The notes: generated by a model from the letters alone, not told the origin. A stretch of DNA of 64,000 nucleotides from Corynebacterium pilosum DSM 20521 = CIP 103422 (GCF_000373805.1 NZ_KB892461.1:118218-182217), one strand, 5' to 3'; numbered from the stretch's first letter, positions 32,281 through 43,937 are shown. Numbers and translations are program-made.

Positions 32281-33498
32281 TTAATTCCCTCCAAAAGCCA
32301 AACGCTCGTCGACGTACTGCTGATACGCAGCAATATTACGCTTCGTCTCCACTAGGCTGTCACCGCCGAATTTCTCCAGCGCAGCGCGTGCCAGCACGAG
32401 AGCCACCATGGCCTCTGCCACGACACCGGCCGCGGGCACAGCGCACACGTCGGAACGCTGGTGGATGCCCGTTGCGGCGCCGCCGGTAGCCATGTCCACC
32501 GTCTTCAGCGCGCGCGGAACAGTGGAGATCGGCTTCATGTGGGCGCGCACCCGCAACTGCTCGCCGTTGGTCATGCCACCTTCGATGCCACCGGCGCGGT
32601 TGGTCAGGCGACTCACGCCGGCGCCATCGTCGTCACGCACCATCTCGTCGTGCGCCGCGGAGCCGCGGCGACGAGCCTCTTCGACACCGTCGCCGATCTC
32701 CACGGCCTTGATCGCCTGAATACTCATCAAAGCACCCGCCAGCTGCGCGTCGAGGCGGTCCTCGCCGGAGATGTGCGAGCCCAGCCCAATCGGCAGCCCA
32801 TCGACGATGACCTCCACGACACCACCCAGGGTGTTACCGGCCTTCTTCGCCGATTCGATGCACGCGACCATATCCGCCTCCGCGTCCTTGTCGAAAGCGC
32901 GCACGGGCGACTCATCAATCGCCTCAATATCGGAGAACTGCGGCAGCGGCCCCGCATATGGTTCGGATTCGCCGATGGAAATCACATGCGAGAACACCTC
33001 CACACCCAGCGTTTCGCGCAGGAAGCTCCGCGCCACGGTTGCGGCAGCGACGCGGGCTGCGGTTTCGCGTGCCGACGAACGCTCAAGCACCGGGCGGGCC
33101 TCATCGAAGCCGTACTTCACCATGCCAGCGAAATCGGCATGCCCTGGGCGTGGGCGGGTCAACTTAGCGCCGCGACCCGAGTTCATGGCCTTGGCCACCT
33201 CTGGGTCGTCCATATCTAGCGGCTCGGCGCTCATGATTGTGGTCCACTTGTCCCACTCACTGTTGCCGATCATGATGGCAATCGGCCCGCCCAGAGTCTC
33301 ACCGTGGCGGATGCCCGTGAGCAAAGTCAGTTCGTCCTGCTCAAACTTCATGCGTGCCCCGCGCCCGTAGCCAAGACGGCGGCGGGCAAGCTGGTAAGAG
33401 ATCTCTTCTTTCGTCACCGGTACCCCGGCGGGCATGTGCTCAACCAAAGAGATGAGCGCCTGGCCGTGAGATTCACCTGCTGTAGTCCAACGAAGCAT
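32281..33498 (-). CDS. aroC: Chorismate synthase
   Basis: AroC makes chorismate, needing reduced FMN. The 405-residue protein starts [12 protein letters not shown] (family-typical) at the ATG at 33498; an ATG three codons upstream is less likely. Signature segments are [50 protein letters not shown] and [17 protein letters not shown]. It is the first of four consecutive shikimate genes. FMN dependence links it loosely to the riboflavin genes in the same window. Confidence 0.96.
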   Translation of the reverse strand: MLRWTTAGESHGQALISLVEHMPAGVPVTKEEISYQLARRRLGYGRGARMKFEQDELTLLTGIRHGETLGGPIAIMIGNSEWDKWTTIMSAEPLDMDDPEVAKAMNSGRGAKLTRPRPGHADFAGMVKYGFDEARPVLERSSARETAARVAAATVARSFLRETLGVEVFSHVISIGESEPYAGPLPQFSDIEAIDESPVRAFDKDAEADMVACIESAKKAGNTLGGVVEVIVDGLPIGLGSHISGEDRLDAQLAGALMSIQAIKAVEIGDGVEEARRRGSAAHDEMVRDDDGAGVSRLTNRAGGIEGGMTNGEQLRVRAHMKPISTVPRALKTVDMATGGAATGIHQRSDVCAVPAAGVVAEAMVALVLARAALEKFGGDSLVETKRNIAAYQQYVDERLAFGGN

Positions 33499-33546
33499 GC
33501 CGATCATTGTCTCACACTTCGAGGCCAGATCCGACTATTACCCCAT

Positions 33547-33948
33547 TTAATTCACGGCGTTGAGTACGACGGTCCACGCGCCCAGCAACATCGCAGGTCC
33601 GTGCGGTCCGTCGGGAGATCTTCGCAGCAGCAGTAACACCAGCGTCAGCGCGCTTGCCAGCCCCATCGCCACGACCACCCCGAATAATCCAGCGTGGTGC
33701 GCAACCCAGATCCCCAAAGGGACGGCCAGCTTGATATCACCGCCCCCGATCCCTCCCCCGCGCCACGCCAGCGCCAGATACGCCGCCGGCCAGAGCAGCC
33801 CCACCAGTGCTTGCTTATCGACGAACACCGCTGCCACTACCGCGAGACCAGTCGCCGGCAGTGTCAGCCAGTCAGGTAGTCGTCGATAAGCAATGTCATA
33901 AATGGCAAGCGTCACGCTCCATGCCAGTACTCCCCCGAGTTCCCACAT
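33547..33948 (-). CDS. Small A24-type prepilin peptidase (TadV/CpaA-like)
   Basis: This 133-residue, very hydrophobic protein is of the GxGD aspartyl protease type. The first catalytic Asp lies in IYDIAYRRLPDWLT and the second in GGGDIKL. It contains only the peptidase core, without the N-methylase domain, so it resembles TadV/CpaA and archaeal FlaK. It lies between aroE (10 nt) and aroC in the shikimate run, with no pilin or Tad genes in the window, so its substrate must be encoded elsewhere. It contains two copies of the repeated word described under findings. Confidence 0.85.
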   Translation of the reverse strand: MWELGGVLAWSVTLAIYDIAYRRLPDWLTLPATGLAVVAAVFVDKQALVGLLWPAAYLALAWRGGGIGGGDIKLAVPLGIWVAHHAGLFGVVVAMGLASALTLVLLLLRRSPDGPHGPAMLLGAWTVVLNAVN

Positions 33949-33958
33949 GCGCCCGACT

Positions 33959-34768
33959 TTAGCCGAGGTGTTCCTCCAGCGCTTGACGCATGGCTTCGCG
34001 TGGGGCGTCGACGCCGGTGAACTGTTCGAACTGGCTATAGGCCTGCCCGGCCAACATCACGTGGCCGCCGATCGTGCGGTATCCGTTGGCAGCCGCGCGC
34101 ACCACAAGTGGCGTGGGCCAGGGATCATAGATCACATCGAAGACTGGGGCGTGGCCAAAAGCGGGCACATGTTCCTCGATGCCAGCGGATGGCACCGTGG
34201 AGATGATCGCGTCGGCCGACATGGTGATTGCCTCCAGGTCGGCGTCGAATGATACGAAGTCGACGGTCGCGCCTGTTCGAGCGAATAGCTCCTCGAATTC
34301 GGCGCGTCGATCGGAGCGGTTGATCATGGTGATCCGTTCCACTCCAAGGGTGCCCAGCGCCCAGACCGCCGGACGTGCAGTACCACCCGCGCCGATGATG
34401 ACGACGTGGCGCATGGCGGCGGGCTCGTCGATAAGCTCGCCCAAAGCGTAGAGGATGCCCTCGCAGTCGGTGTTGTCCGCGCGCCACCCAGAGCCGACGC
34501 GTACGAGGGTGTTGGCGGCGCCGATCAGCTGGGCGCGCTCAGTGACCTCATCGGCGAACTTGAGCGCAGCGAACTTGCCGGGCATCGTGACGGAGAACCC
34601 GCGGTACTCTGCGCCTGCTTCCCCGACGATGCGCGGAAGATCCTCCGCGGAGCATTCGATGCGTTCATATTCCCAGTCGTCGAGCCCCGCCGCCGCATAA
34701 CCAGCATTGTGCAGCAGAGGCGATAGCGAATGTTCGACGGGCAAACCCAGGACTGCAGCTTTGAACAT
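33959..34768 (-). CDS. aroE: Shikimate dehydrogenase
   Basis: AroE reduces 3-dehydroshikimate. The 269-residue protein has the shikimate-binding EHSLSPLLHNAGY, the catalytic Lys in VTMPGKFAAL, the Asp in ADNTDCEGIL and the nucleotide loop GAGGTARPAV. The residues after that loop (INRSDRR) fit NADP(H) preference. The ATG at 34768 is 15 nt after the mltG stop, so it is probably in the ruvX-mltG-aroE unit. Confidence 0.95.
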   Translation of the reverse strand: MFKAAVLGLPVEHSLSPLLHNAGYAAAGLDDWEYERIECSAEDLPRIVGEAGAEYRGFSVTMPGKFAALKFADEVTERAQLIGAANTLVRVGSGWRADNTDCEGILYALGELIDEPAAMRHVVIIGAGGTARPAVWALGTLGVERITMINRSDRRAEFEELFARTGATVDFVSFDADLEAITMSADAIISTVPSAGIEEHVPAFGHAPVFDVIYDPWPTPLVVRAAANGYRTIGGHVMLAGQAYSQFEQFTGVDAPREAMRQALEEHLG

Positions 34769-34783
34769 GGGAACCTTTCGGTG

Positions 34784-35947
34784 CTAGCGGTTCGAGTCCA
34801 ACACGCCGGACTGTTGTGCGCGCTGCACGTCGTTGAGGTGCTCCTCGAAGGTGTTGTTGAATACGGTTGTGCCATCCGTGTCAATGGTGACGAAGAACAA
34901 CCAGTCGCCCTCCGCAGGGTTCTCCATAGCCTGGATCGCGGCCTCGGACGGCGAGGCGATTGGGGTTTCAGGCAGCCCATCCTTGGCGTAGGTGTTCCAT
35001 GGGGTCTCTCGCGCGCGGTCCTCGTCGGTGGTGGCCACCTCAACGTCCTCCAGGTCATAGTTGACCGTGGAGTCGAACTCGAGGCGCATCGGCTCATCCA
35101 GGCGATTGAGGATCACGCGTGCCACCTTGTCGAATTCTCCGGCCGGCGCTTCACGCTCGACCAGGGAGGCGGCGGTGAGCAGCTCATAAGGGCTCAGGCC
35201 GATTGCTCCGGCGCGTTCAACAATGCCGGTCTCGTTATAGGCCTGGGCAGAACGAGTGATCAGATCCGTCAGGATTTCTTCCGCCGAAGAGTCAGGGTTC
35301 ACGATATAGCGGCCCGGGGCGATCAAGCCCTCAAGTCGCTTCGGGCTGCCCCTGCGTTCATTGACCTGGGCCAGCGCCCATTCAGGAACCCCCAGCGCGC
35401 CGGCATCGGCGTTCGCTCCGACGTCTTCGAGCTCCCCGGCGGTGATGCACTGCTCTTGGTTGCTGGTTCCGCAGGTGACATTCGAAATCATCGTGTAGAT
35501 GCCATAACGCGTATCGCCGCCCACAACGGTGAGGTCAGCCAGCGTCGCACCACCTGGGATATCCAGCAGATCAATCTGGTTCTCCGGGTTGAGCAGCGCC
35601 TCGACGGCAGCCGCTGCGCTCATCTCTTCCTGCAGTCGGAAGAAACCGGGCTGAATATTGGCTGAGTTCGGATTGTTCGCAGCCGCCGTCTGGAACGCGG
35701 CATCAGACTTCACGATGCCACGCTCTTCCAGTTCAGGGCCCAGCGCCGACATGGAGCTGCCTTCGGGGATCTCCACAATCTGCTCAACACCGTTGCCGGT
35801 GCCCTCAAAGTCGCGGGAGAGGGTTTCGCCTGACGACGAAGTCATCGCGAAACCGATATATGCGACAGCGCCAATGATCAGAAGTAATGAGGTGACCAGC
35901 ACCGCCACTGCACCGGTACGATTCCGGGATGAACGCTGGGTGCTCAT
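34784..35947 (-). CDS. mltG: Endolytic murein transglycosylase MltG
   Basis: MltG (YceG) cleaves nascent peptidoglycan strands and so sets glycan chain length. The 387-residue protein has one N-terminal membrane helix (about 12-34), a LysM-like region and the catalytic domain with the conserved Glu in ASLVEREAP. The ATG at 35947 overlaps the ruvX stop (ATGA). Confidence 0.93.
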   Translation of the reverse strand: MSTQRSSRNRTGAVAVLVTSLLLIIGAVAYIGFAMTSSSGETLSRDFEGTGNGVEQIVEIPEGSSMSALGPELEERGIVKSDAAFQTAAANNPNSANIQPGFFRLQEEMSAAAAVEALLNPENQIDLLDIPGGATLADLTVVGGDTRYGIYTMISNVTCGTSNQEQCITAGELEDVGANADAGALGVPEWALAQVNERRGSPKRLEGLIAPGRYIVNPDSSAEEILTDLITRSAQAYNETGIVERAGAIGLSPYELLTAASLVEREAPAGEFDKVARVILNRLDEPMRLEFDSTVNYDLEDVEVATTDEDRARETPWNTYAKDGLPETPIASPSEAAIQAMENPAEGDWLFFVTIDTDGTTVFNNTFEEHLNDVQRAQQSGVLDSNR

Positions 35948-36462
35948 GATTGGTTCTCCTTACTTGAGCTGAGATTATGTGCTCGGCCATCGAGCCACGA
36001 CTGCAGGATTTCCACCGCTGCTGCCTGATCGATCACCGCACGACCCGCTTTTTCCGAGACTCCGGATGCCCGTAGGGCCTGGGTCGCCGCGACCGTGGTC
36101 AAGCGCTCGTCGGCCATGCGCACAGGGATGGTGCCGCCCAGCCGCCGATTGATCCGAAACGCAATTTCCTTTGCATGTTTCACACTCGAAGACCCGTTGC
36201 CTTGGAGGTCCCTCGGCAGCCCGACGACGATCTCTACCGCCTGATATTCTTCAATGATTTCGAGGAGGCGGTCAATGTCTTCCTTGTCGCGGTCCTTGAA
36301 ACCGGTGACACGTGGGACCGTCTCTACGGGCATGGCTAGCGTCGCTTCGCGATTCGACGAGGCGACGCCCATGCGGACAGTTCCCACGTCGATCCCGATG
36401 CGACGCCCAGAGCCTGGGTCGTCGACACCTGGGGTGTCCGGGGCGATCTGCTTAGCAGCCAT
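35944..36462 (-). CDS. ruvX: Putative pre-16S rRNA nuclease / Holliday junction resolvase-like RuvX
   Basis: The RuvX/YqgF family has an RNase H fold and matures the 5' end of 16S rRNA; a resolvase role was proposed earlier. The 172-residue protein has [15 protein letters not shown] (first Asp), [21 protein letters not shown] and [15 protein letters not shown] (last Asp). It begins 152 nt after alaS and overlaps mltG. The alaS-ruvX-mltG-aroE order is widely conserved. Confidence 0.93.
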   Translation of the reverse strand: MAAKQIAPDTPGVDDPGSGRRIGIDVGTVRMGVASSNREATLAMPVETVPRVTGFKDRDKEDIDRLLEIIEEYQAVEIVVGLPRDLQGNGSSSVKHAKEIAFRINRRLGGTIPVRMADERLTTVAATQALRASGVSEKAGRAVIDQAAAVEILQSWLDGRAHNLSSSKENQS

Positions 36463-36550
36463 AGGCGATGTTCAGGTCCCTCGTTCGTCGTAGCGGTCAT
36501 TGTGGCAGTGCCCAAGGCACTCTCGGATCAGTCTTACGCTATACGTTTTC

Positions 36551-36600
36551 ACGTCAACATGACGTATCGTGCACGGCGTGTTTGTAACCAATCCGTTACA
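36551..36600. repeat. Two inverted repeats in the alaS-ruvX gap
   Basis: The 152-nt gap holds ACGTC-AACAT-GACGT (36551-36565) and TGTAAC-CAATCC-GTTACA (36583-36600), both perfect, plus a short AGTGCC-CAA-GGCACT hairpin (36507-36521). They could be operators for a ruvX promoter or parts of a weak terminator after alaS. I do not recognise either as a known regulator site. Confidence 0.45.
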
Positions 36601-36614
36601 TTACCCCAAAAGTA

Positions 36615-39293
36615 CTACAAGGAAGCAAGTTCTTCACGCACAGCCCGGAAACCTTCCTCCAAGCCAGCTGCATGAGAACCGGAGCCCTGGGCCAGGTCTG
36701 GCTTACCGCCACCCTTGCCGTCGATATAACCGCCGAGCAGTTTCACGAGGTCACCGGCCTTTACGCCCTTCTCTACTGCCCCGGCGGACACACCGACGAC
36801 GAACGGCACCTTGCCACCATTGTCCGCTGCCAGCACCACGACGCCTGGTTCTTCGCCGTAGCGAGCGCGCAAGTCCTGAGCTACGGTACGCAGGTCACCC
36901 GCATTGGTGCCGTCGCCCAGCTTGAGTGCCAGCAGCGTGAAGGCACCGGTCTCCTCTGCCTTGTTCAGCAAGTCGCCGGTCTGCGAAAGCAGCTGCTTTT
37001 GGTGCAGAGCCGCGATCTCCTTCTCCGCGGCCTTCAGCTTCTCCGTCAGCTGCGCGATGCGCTCCGGCAACTGCTCAGTTGGGGTCTTCAGCTCCTGCGC
37101 CAAGCCTGAGGCCAGCGCGGCCTCCTTCGAGAAGTAGCGGAACGAGTCCATGCCGGAGTAGGCCTCGATGCGACGCGCACCCGAACCGACCGACGATTCA
37201 CCCAGCACTGCGATCGGCCCGATCTGGGAGGAGTGGCTCACATGCGTGCCACCACACAGCTCGATGGAGAACGGGCCACCGATCTCGACCACGCGGACCT
37301 CGTTGCCATAGTTCTCACCGAAAAGCGCCATTGCACCCATCGCCTTTGCCTCCTCCAGGGAGGTTTCAAGCGTGTTCACCGCGTAGTCAGAATCGACCGC
37401 CTGGTTGGCAATAGAAGCGATCTCTGCGAGTTGGTCGTCGGAAAGCTGCTCCGTGTAGTTGAAGTCAAAGCGCAGGTAACCCGGCTTGTTCATCGAACCA
37501 GCCTGGACCGCTGTGGGGCCAAGCACCTCGCGCAAGGCCGCGTGGATGAGGTGGGTCGCAGTGTGCGCCTGGCGTGCACCATGGCGCCAGCGAGGGTCGA
37601 CCTCGGCGCGCACGACAGAGCCCAAGTCCAGACCACCATTTTGCACGGTGGCCTTGTGCACCCACAGCTTCTTGCCGATCTTCTGCACATCGTTCACGTT
37701 GAGCAAGGTGTCACCGATGACGATGCGTCCGCGGTCGGCTAGCTGGCCGCCGGCCTCTGCGTACATTGGCGAAAGATCCAAAATCACCTCGACTTCATCG
37801 CCTGCGGCCACCTCGTTGACCTTCGCGCCGTCCTTGACCAGGCCGATCACGGTGGATTCGGCTTCCAAGTTGTCGAAGCCGACGAACTCGGTGGGCTGGT
37901 TGTCGACCCACTCGCGGTAGACGGACTCGTCGGCACCCGCGCTCTTCTTTGCGCGGGAGTCAGCCTTGGCGCGCTCGCGCTGCTGCGCCATCTCGGCGTC
38001 GAATGCAGCCATGTCGACCTCGAGGCCTGCCTCAGCGGCCATCTCGATGGTCAGATCGATGGGGAAACCATAGGTGTCGTGCAGCTCGAAAGCCTGGGAG
38101 CCGGACAGAATAGTCGCACCCTTCTCTTTGACTTCGGCTGCGGCATCGTCGAAACGCTCGGTGCCGGACTCCAGCGTCTTCAAAAACGCACGCTCTTCGG
38201 CAATGGCGACGCGCAGGATGCGTTCGCGGTTATCCGCAATCTCCGGGAAGGAGGGCGTCATCGTGTCCATGATGGTATTCATGAACGTCTCCAGGGTCTG
38301 GCCCTTCGCACCCAACAGGCGTGCGGAACGAACGATGCGGCGCAGCAGGCGGCGCAGGATATAGCCGCGGCCCTCGTTCGACGGGGTGACACCGTCGAGG
38401 ATGATCATCATCGAGGTACGGGCGTGGTCGGCGATGATACGGAAACGCACATCGTTGTCTGCGCTGTCCGCATCGCCGGCATCGTACTTCGTCCCGGTCA
38501 GCTTCTCCGCGGCGTCGATGACAGGGCGCAGCAGGTCGGTCTCATACACGTTCTCCACACCCTGCAGGATGCAGGCTACGCGCTCCACACCCATGCCGGT
38601 ATCAATATTCTTCTGGGGCAGCTCGCCCAGGATGTCGAAGCCGCCCTTCTTGTCGCCCTCGCCGCGTTCGAACTGCATGAAGACCAGGTTCCAGATCTCC
38701 AGGTAGCGGTTGTCGTCGACAGCCGGGCCGCCGTCCTGCCCATAGTCAGGACCGCGGTCATAGTAAATCTCCGAGCACGGTCCCGCAGGGCCAGGAATAC
38801 CCATGGACCAGTAGTTGTCTTCCATGCCCAGGCGCTGGATGCGCTCGGCCGGCACACCGATCTTCTTCTCCCAGATCTCGGCGGCCTCATCGTCGTCAAG
38901 GTAAACAGTGACCCACAACCGTTCTGGGTCCAGCCCGTACCCGCCCTCAGCAACCGGCGAAGTCAGCAGCGCCCACGCATGCGTGATCGCGCCTTCCTTG
39001 AAGTACTGGCCGAAGGAGAAGTTTCCCGCCATCTGGAAGAAAGTGTTGTGCCGGGTGGTAATGCCCACCTCTTCAATATCCAGGGTGCGCACGCACTTCT
39101 GAATCGAGGTTGCCATGCCTGAATCAAACGGCGGGTTCTGCTGGCCCAAGAAATAAGGCTTGAAGGGGACCATGCCCGCGTTGACGAAAAGCAGGGTGGG
39201 ATCGTCCAAGATCAGTGACGCGCTTGGCACGGCCTGGTGGCCGTGGTTGACGAAGTAGTTGGTAAAGCGGTCCCGGATCTCATGGGTTTGCAC
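36615..39293 (-). CDS. alaS: Alanyl-tRNA synthetase
   Basis: AlaRS is full length at 892 residues: a class II aminoacylation domain at the N-terminus ([14 protein letters not shown], motif 2 near [17 protein letters not shown]), the editing domain with HTATHL and CGGTHV zinc motifs, and the C-Ala domain. The start is GTG at 39293 with AAGGAGA 7 nt upstream. It lies between rarA and ruvX. No unusual residues were noticed. Confidence 0.97.
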   Translation of the reverse strand: MQTHEIRDRFTNYFVNHGHQAVPSASLILDDPTLLFVNAGMVPFKPYFLGQQNPPFDSGMATSIQKCVRTLDIEEVGITTRHNTFFQMAGNFSFGQYFKEGAITHAWALLTSPVAEGGYGLDPERLWVTVYLDDDEAAEIWEKKIGVPAERIQRLGMEDNYWSMGIPGPAGPCSEIYYDRGPDYGQDGGPAVDDNRYLEIWNLVFMQFERGEGDKKGGFDILGELPQKNIDTGMGVERVACILQGVENVYETDLLRPVIDAAEKLTGTKYDAGDADSADNDVRFRIIADHARTSMMIILDGVTPSNEGRGYILRRLLRRIVRSARLLGAKGQTLETFMNTIMDTMTPSFPEIADNRERILRVAIAEERAFLKTLESGTERFDDAAAEVKEKGATILSGSQAFELHDTYGFPIDLTIEMAAEAGLEVDMAAFDAEMAQQRERAKADSRAKKSAGADESVYREWVDNQPTEFVGFDNLEAESTVIGLVKDGAKVNEVAAGDEVEVILDLSPMYAEAGGQLADRGRIVIGDTLLNVNDVQKIGKKLWVHKATVQNGGLDLGSVVRAEVDPRWRHGARQAHTATHLIHAALREVLGPTAVQAGSMNKPGYLRFDFNYTEQLSDDQLAEIASIANQAVDSDYAVNTLETSLEEAKAMGAMALFGENYGNEVRVVEIGGPFSIELCGGTHVSHSSQIGPIAVLGESSVGSGARRIEAYSGMDSFRYFSKEAALASGLAQELKTPTEQLPERIAQLTEKLKAAEKEIAALHQKQLLSQTGDLLNKAEETGAFTLLALKLGDGTNAGDLRTVAQDLRARYGEEPGVVVLAADNGGKVPFVVGVSAGAVEKGVKAGDLVKLLGGYIDGKGGGKPDLAQGSGSHAAGLEEGFRAVREELASL

Positions 39294-39342
39294 GAGCGGT
39301 CTCCTTCAATTGCGATTGTTCTCAACGTGACTTCGCTACACT

Positions 39343-40707
39343 TTACCCCCGCGCCCGCCCGCGGACGATTCTGCGTAGCTTGCCGACGAAATTCCTGATC
39401 CTATTTTCGTTTCCGTGGTCAGTCGGCTCGTAATATACAGCGTCATCCAAACCCTCGGGGATATAGCGCTGCGGCACTACCCCAGTGGGATCGTCGTGCG
39501 GGTAGATGTATCCCACCGCGTGCCCCATGGCCTTGGCGCCTTCGTAGTGGCCATCGCGCAGATGCGCTGGAACGTGGCCGGCTTTGCCCGCGCGGACGTC
39601 GGCAAGCGCCCGATCAATCGCCAGGTAGGTGGCGTTCGATTTCGGTGCAGTGGCCAGGTGAATTGTCGCCTGCGCCAACGGAAGACGCCCCTCGGGCATG
39701 CCGATGAAACTGACTGCCTCATAAGCCGCCACCGCGGTCTGCAAGGCGGTAGGGTCTGCCATCCCAATGTCTTCCGTAGCGTGAATAACTAGGCGACGGG
39801 CGATAAACCGTGGGTCCTCCCCCGCCTCAATCACGCGCGCCAGGTAATGCAGCGCAGCGTCCACATCTGAGCCACGGATCGATTTAATAAACGCACTGGT
39901 GACATCGTAATGCTGGTCACCGTCGCGGTCATAACGCACGATCGCCCGATTCACGCTGTTGCGCACCGTATCAAGCGTCAGCTCGTCGCCATCCTCCACA
40001 GCCTCGGCCGCCGCCTCCAAATACGTCAGACTGCGTCGCGCGTCTCCCCCAGCCAACAGGACTAACTGGTCTAGGGCCTCCTCGCTGACGGTGATGCGTT
40101 CGTTCAGGCCACGCTTATCGACGATCGCGCGACGCAATACGGTGCGCAGGTCATCAGCGTCGAGCGGTTCCAGTTTCAGCAACAACGACCGTGACAGCAG
40201 GGGTGCTACCACCGAAAAAGAGGGATTCTCCGTCGTCGCCGCGACAAGGAGCACGGTGCGGTTTTCCACCGCAGCCAACAACGCATCTTGCTGCGTTTTT
40301 GAAAAGCGGTGCACCTCGTCGATAAACAACACGGTGCGCCGACCACTGCGCAGGTCACGGGTCGCGCCCTCAATGACCTGGCGCACCTGCTTCACCCCGG
40401 ATGTCAGCGCAGACAGGCCGACAAAATTATCACCCATCGTCTGCGCAATCAGCGAGGCGACCGTGGTCTTGCCCGTCCCCGGAGGCCCATAGAGGATCAC
40501 CGAGGCATCCCCCGAGCCTTCGATCAGACGGCGTAGTGGCTTCCCCTCTGCGAGGAGGTGCTCTTGGCCAACGATCTCGTCGAGGCTGCGCGGACGCATC
40601 CGGGCCGCTAGTGGTGCTCCAGCACCAGCCTCAAAAAACGAGATTCCACGTTGTGTGGAGGAATCGTCGTCACGCGCCCCTGGCTGCTCAAACAAACCTT
40701 CCTGCAT
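39343..40707 (-). CDS. rarA: Replication-associated recombination protein A (MgsA/RarA AAA ATPase)
   Basis: RarA is an AAA+ ATPase related to clamp loaders that acts at stalled forks. The 454-residue protein has the Walker [16 protein letters not shown], the Walker [20 protein letters not shown], sensor 1 in TTENPSFSV and the C-terminal tetramerisation region ending in a basic tail. The ATG at 40707 is 22 nt after the stop of the phosphotransferase gene. Confidence 0.94.
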   Translation of the reverse strand: MQEGLFEQPGARDDDSSTQRGISFFEAGAGAPLAARMRPRSLDEIVGQEHLLAEGKPLRRLIEGSGDASVILYGPPGTGKTTVASLIAQTMGDNFVGLSALTSGVKQVRQVIEGATRDLRSGRRTVLFIDEVHRFSKTQQDALLAAVENRTVLLVAATTENPSFSVVAPLLSRSLLLKLEPLDADDLRTVLRRAIVDKRGLNERITVSEEALDQLVLLAGGDARRSLTYLEAAAEAVEDGDELTLDTVRNSVNRAIVRYDRDGDQHYDVTSAFIKSIRGSDVDAALHYLARVIEAGEDPRFIARRLVIHATEDIGMADPTALQTAVAAYEAVSFIGMPEGRLPLAQATIHLATAPKSNATYLAIDRALADVRAGKAGHVPAHLRDGHYEGAKAMGHAVGYIYPHDDPTGVVPQRYIPEGLDDAVYYEPTDHGNENRIRNFVGKLRRIVRGRARG

Positions 40708-40729
40708 GGCCCAAGACTAACTGATCCGG

Positions 40730-41986
40730 CTACGGGCGTGGATCATGCAATAGCTCGGCGATCCGCAACGCGAATTCAGAAACGACGGAGTACGTCCCGT
40801 CACGCCCGGACGCCGCGAACCTGCTGAGTGCTTCAAAGGTTTCGTAGAGATCGCGGCGCACCAGACGTTCATCGTCGGAAAAAGCGACCTCCCCGGCAGG
40901 GCGCAACAAGTTCGTCGTCAGTTCCTGACCGCGGTTGGCCGAAACCCCCAACTGAGTGAGATCCTCGGCGCTGATGTTGAGGAATTCGCGCGCCTTGGGG
41001 TGACCGGAAATCACGTTGCCCAAAGAACCGTAGGACATCACCGTCAAACTAGATAGCGCCCAACCCACCAAAGCGATGGTGATGCGCTCATGCAACACGT
41101 CCTCGTTGATCAAACCTGGCCAGAGTTCATCAACTTCGTGCAGCCAGGCCTCAACGAACGCTGCGGTTTCATCGTCGGTGATCGGACGGAGTGAAATGTA
41201 CTGCGGGAAACCGGCGATCACGCAGGCGAGGTCGAAGGAAATATCGCGGAAACCGGCCCACTCATAGTCAAGAAACTCGATGCGATCAGCCACGATGATG
41301 TTGTCCGGCGATAGGTCAAAAGGCGTAAATGCCCGGTAGCGGCCTTTCCTCAAGCGGCGCTGCACCGTGGGCAGGTATTCAGTGAGCTCGCGCGGCACTT
41401 CAATGCCTGCTTGACGGATCACATCCAAGCCAACGGCGACGCCAACCTCAAGCAAACCTTCGCGGATCTCTTGGAAACGCTGCGCATTGGGGTCGTTCTT
41501 CCCCAGCCTGCGCAACAAGATGTTGAAGGCCTCTTCCTTGCCGGCCGTGCCCCCGTGCATCCGCCCCAAAGAGGTACCTAACGCGCGCAGAATCTGCACC
41601 CGCCTATCGGGGTCCGATTCACTGAGCAAATCCGCAAACGTGTCGCCATCACCACTGTCAGAGAGCACGATGAGCCGACTGTCGAGGTCATGCGCCAGAA
41701 GCACCGGACCGAGACGGAACTCTTCCGCCAGCGATGTGGTGAATTGATAGGAAGCGACTTCGCGCAGGAATGCAGCGTCCTCGACCAGCTCCCCGGTATC
41801 CGGAGACTGCTTCAACACCACCGAACGATGCGGTAAGAACGGGCTGGAGGCCACGCGCGCGCGTAGCACGCGTGCATGCCCAGAACCGCTGAGCGCAACG
41901 GGATCGAGCAGTTTTTGCGTTCCGCCGTAGCGGCGGGTGAGCAAGTCCTCTGCGATCTCGATGATGTGCTGGTGGGTTGAGTCCAC
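40730..41986 (-). CDS. Phosphotransferase-fold (APH-like) protein of unknown substrate
   Basis: This 418-residue protein is of the aminoglycoside phosphotransferase/choline kinase fold. It has a kinase-like N-lobe, the catalytic-loop equivalent FTPFDLSPDNIIV (Asp and Asn kept, the usual His replaced) and the metal-binding segment FLDYEWAGFRDISFDLA. The C-terminal part is helical. I chose the GTG at 41986, nine nt after AAGGAG; the frame extends upstream but without homology. It lies after aspS beyond a terminator. The substrate is unknown; a role in resistance should not be assumed. Confidence 0.7.
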   Translation of the reverse strand: MDSTHQHIIEIAEDLLTRRYGGTQKLLDPVALSGSGHARVLRARVASSPFLPHRSVVLKQSPDTGELVEDAAFLREVASYQFTTSLAEEFRLGPVLLAHDLDSRLIVLSDSGDGDTFADLLSESDPDRRVQILRALGTSLGRMHGGTAGKEEAFNILLRRLGKNDPNAQRFQEIREGLLEVGVAVGLDVIRQAGIEVPRELTEYLPTVQRRLRKGRYRAFTPFDLSPDNIIVADRIEFLDYEWAGFRDISFDLACVIAGFPQYISLRPITDDETAAFVEAWLHEVDELWPGLINEDVLHERITIALVGWALSSLTVMSYGSLGNVISGHPKAREFLNISAEDLTQLGVSANRGQELTTNLLRPAGEVAFSDDERLVRRDLYETFEALSRFAASGRDGTYSVVSEFALRIAELLHDPRP

Positions 41987-42068
41987 GGTGTTGAGCTCCT
42001 TCACAAGTCTTCGCCCCCATCGTGCCACGCCACAGCCGCGGGTGTACACGAAAAGCGCAAGACATACG

Positions 42069-42109
42069 AAACCTCCCGCGTGACCAACATGCGCTGGCAC
42101 CGGGAGGTT
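42069..42109 (-). terminator. Intrinsic terminator after aspS
   Basis: AAACCTCCCG (42069-42078) pairs with CGGGAGGTT (42101-42109). The loop itself holds a second short stem (GTGCCA/TGGTCAC on the minus strand). On the minus strand the hairpin starts about 13 nt after the aspS stop and is followed by TTTCG. Confidence 0.6.
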
Positions 42110-42122
42110 AGCGCGGTAGTGT

Positions 42123-43937
42123 TTACTGCGTTCCGGCTTCCGCGCTGTTGCCAGCCTTGTCGTCCTTCTTTGGCTTGAAGTCGACGCCGGTCTCCTTGCG
42201 CTGCTCCGGCGTGATCGGGCCTGGGGCATCGGTCAGTGGGTCGACACCGCCGCCGGACTTCGGGAAGGCGATGACGTCACGGATGGAGTCGTAGCCACCC
42301 AGCAGAGACACGATGCGGTCCCAGCCGAAAGCGATACCGCCGTGTGGTGGAGCACCGTATGCGAAGGCATCTAGGAGGAACCCGAACTTCTCGCGTGCTT
42401 CTTCTTCGCCAATACCCATCACGTCGAAGACGCGCTCCTGCACGTCGCGGTCGTGGATACGGATGGAGCCGCCACCGATCTCGTTGCCGTTGCACACGAT
42501 GTCATATGCGTAGGCCAGCGCTTCTCCCGGATTGGTATCGAAGGTATCCAGGTACTCAGGCTTCGGCGACGTAAAGGCGTGGTGGACGGCGGTCCACTTG
42601 GAGTTGCCCAGGGCCACATCGCCGGAGGCGGTGGCATCGGCAGCAGGCTCGAACATTGGGGCGTCCACGACCCAGGTGAATGCCCAGTCGCCTTCCTTGA
42701 TCAGGTCCAGCTTCTCTGCGATGGCACCGCGGGCCGCACCCAGCAGCGCACGGGAGCTCTTGGTCTCGCCGGCGGCGAAGAAGATGCAGTCGCCTGGCTT
42801 AGCGCCCACGTGATCGGCGATCCCGGCGCGCTCCTCGTCGGTAATGTTCTTCGCTACCGGGCCGGACAGCTCGCCGTCTTCGCCGATGAGGATGTAGGCC
42901 AAGCCCTTGGCGCCGCGCTGCTTTGCCCACTCCTGCCATGCGTCGAGCTGGCGACGTGGCTGGGATGCGCCACCTTCCATCACGACGGCGCCGACGTATT
43001 CGTTCTGGAACACGCGGAACGTGGTGTCCTTGAAGAATTCGGTGCACTCCACCAATTCGATATCGAAGCGCAGGTCGGGCTTATCAGAGCCGTACTTTTC
43101 CATGGCGTGGGCATATGTCATGCGTGGAATCGGGGTGGAAATTTCATAGCCGATCAGTTTCCACAGCTCCACCAAGATCTCTTCGGCCAGGGCGATCACG
43201 TCATCCTGGTCGACGAAGCTCATTTCGACGTCTAGCTGGGTAAATTCCGGCTGGCGGTCGGCACGGAAGTCCTCGTCGCGGTAGCAGCGCGCGATCTGGT
43301 AGTAACGCTCCATTCCTGCAACCATGAGCAGCTGCTTGAACAGCTGTGGCGACTGCGGCAGCGCGTACCAGGAACCTGGGCGCAGGCGTGCCGGCACGAG
43401 GAAGTCACGCGCGCCCTCAGGGGTAGACCGCGTCAGGGTCGGGGTTTCAATCTCGGTGAAGTCGTGGCGGTCCAGTACGTCGCGCGCCGCCTTGTTCGCC
43501 TTAGAGCGCAAACGCAGCGCGTTGGCCTGACGCTCGCGGCGCAGGTCCAGGTAACGATACTTCAGACGGGTTTCCTCGCCGACCTCGCCGGAAGAAGCAT
43601 CCTCGATCTGGAATGGCAACGCTGCGGACTTGTTCAGAACGTTCAGTTCTGAAACGTTGATCTCGATCTCACCGGAGGGAAGGTTCGGGTTTTCGGAGCC
43701 TTCCGGGCGTGGCTCGACCACACCGGTGACCTGAATGACGTATTCGCTGCGCAAGTCATGCGCTGCCTCGGCGACTGCGGACTCGCGGAACACCACCTGG
43801 GCCAGGCCGGAGCGGTCGCGCAGATCGATGAAGATCACGCCACCATGATCACGACGACGAGCTACCCAGCCCGTCAATGTGACGGATTGGCCAGCGATAT
43901 CTTTGCGGAGGTCTCCCGCCAGGTGAGTGCGCAGCAC
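42123..43937 (-). CDS. aspS: Aspartyl-tRNA synthetase
   Basis: This is a bacterial-type class II AspRS of 604 residues: an N-terminal OB-fold anticodon-binding domain ([22 protein letters not shown]), catalytic motifs 2 and 3 ([32 protein letters not shown]), the bacterial GAD insertion, and a Lys-rich C-terminal tail. I chose the GTG at 43937 ([10 protein letters not shown], the family start); a GTG at 43949 has its ribosome binding site too close. The zinc peptidase gene diverges from it. Confidence 0.95.
   Translation of the reverse strand: MLRTHLAGDLRKDIAGQSVTLTGWVARRRDHGGVIFIDLRDRSGLAQVVFRESAVAEAAHDLRSEYVIQVTGVVEPRPEGSENPNLPSGEIEINVSELNVLNKSAALPFQIEDASSGEVGEETRLKYRYLDLRRERQANALRLRSKANKAARDVLDRHDFTEIETPTLTRSTPEGARDFLVPARLRPGSWYALPQSPQLFKQLLMVAGMERYYQIARCYRDEDFRADRQPEFTQLDVEMSFVDQDDVIALAEEILVELWKLIGYEISTPIPRMTYAHAMEKYGSDKPDLRFDIELVECTEFFKDTTFRVFQNEYVGAVVMEGGASQPRRQLDAWQEWAKQRGAKGLAYILIGEDGELSGPVAKNITDEERAGIADHVGAKPGDCIFFAAGETKSSRALLGAARGAIAEKLDLIKEGDWAFTWVVDAPMFEPAADATASGDVALGNSKWTAVHHAFTSPKPEYLDTFDTNPGEALAYAYDIVCNGNEIGGGSIRIHDRDVQERVFDVMGIGEEEAREKFGFLLDAFAYGAPPHGGIAFGWDRIVSLLGGYDSIRDVIAFPKSGGGVDPLTDAPGPITPEQRKETGVDFKPKKDDKAGNSAEAGTQ

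Noticed and set aside
34787..34801. GGTTCGAGTCC, similar to a tRNA T-loop
   Set aside because: It spans the last codons and stop of mltG on the minus strand; no acceptor stem, anticodon arm or D-arm can be formed around it.
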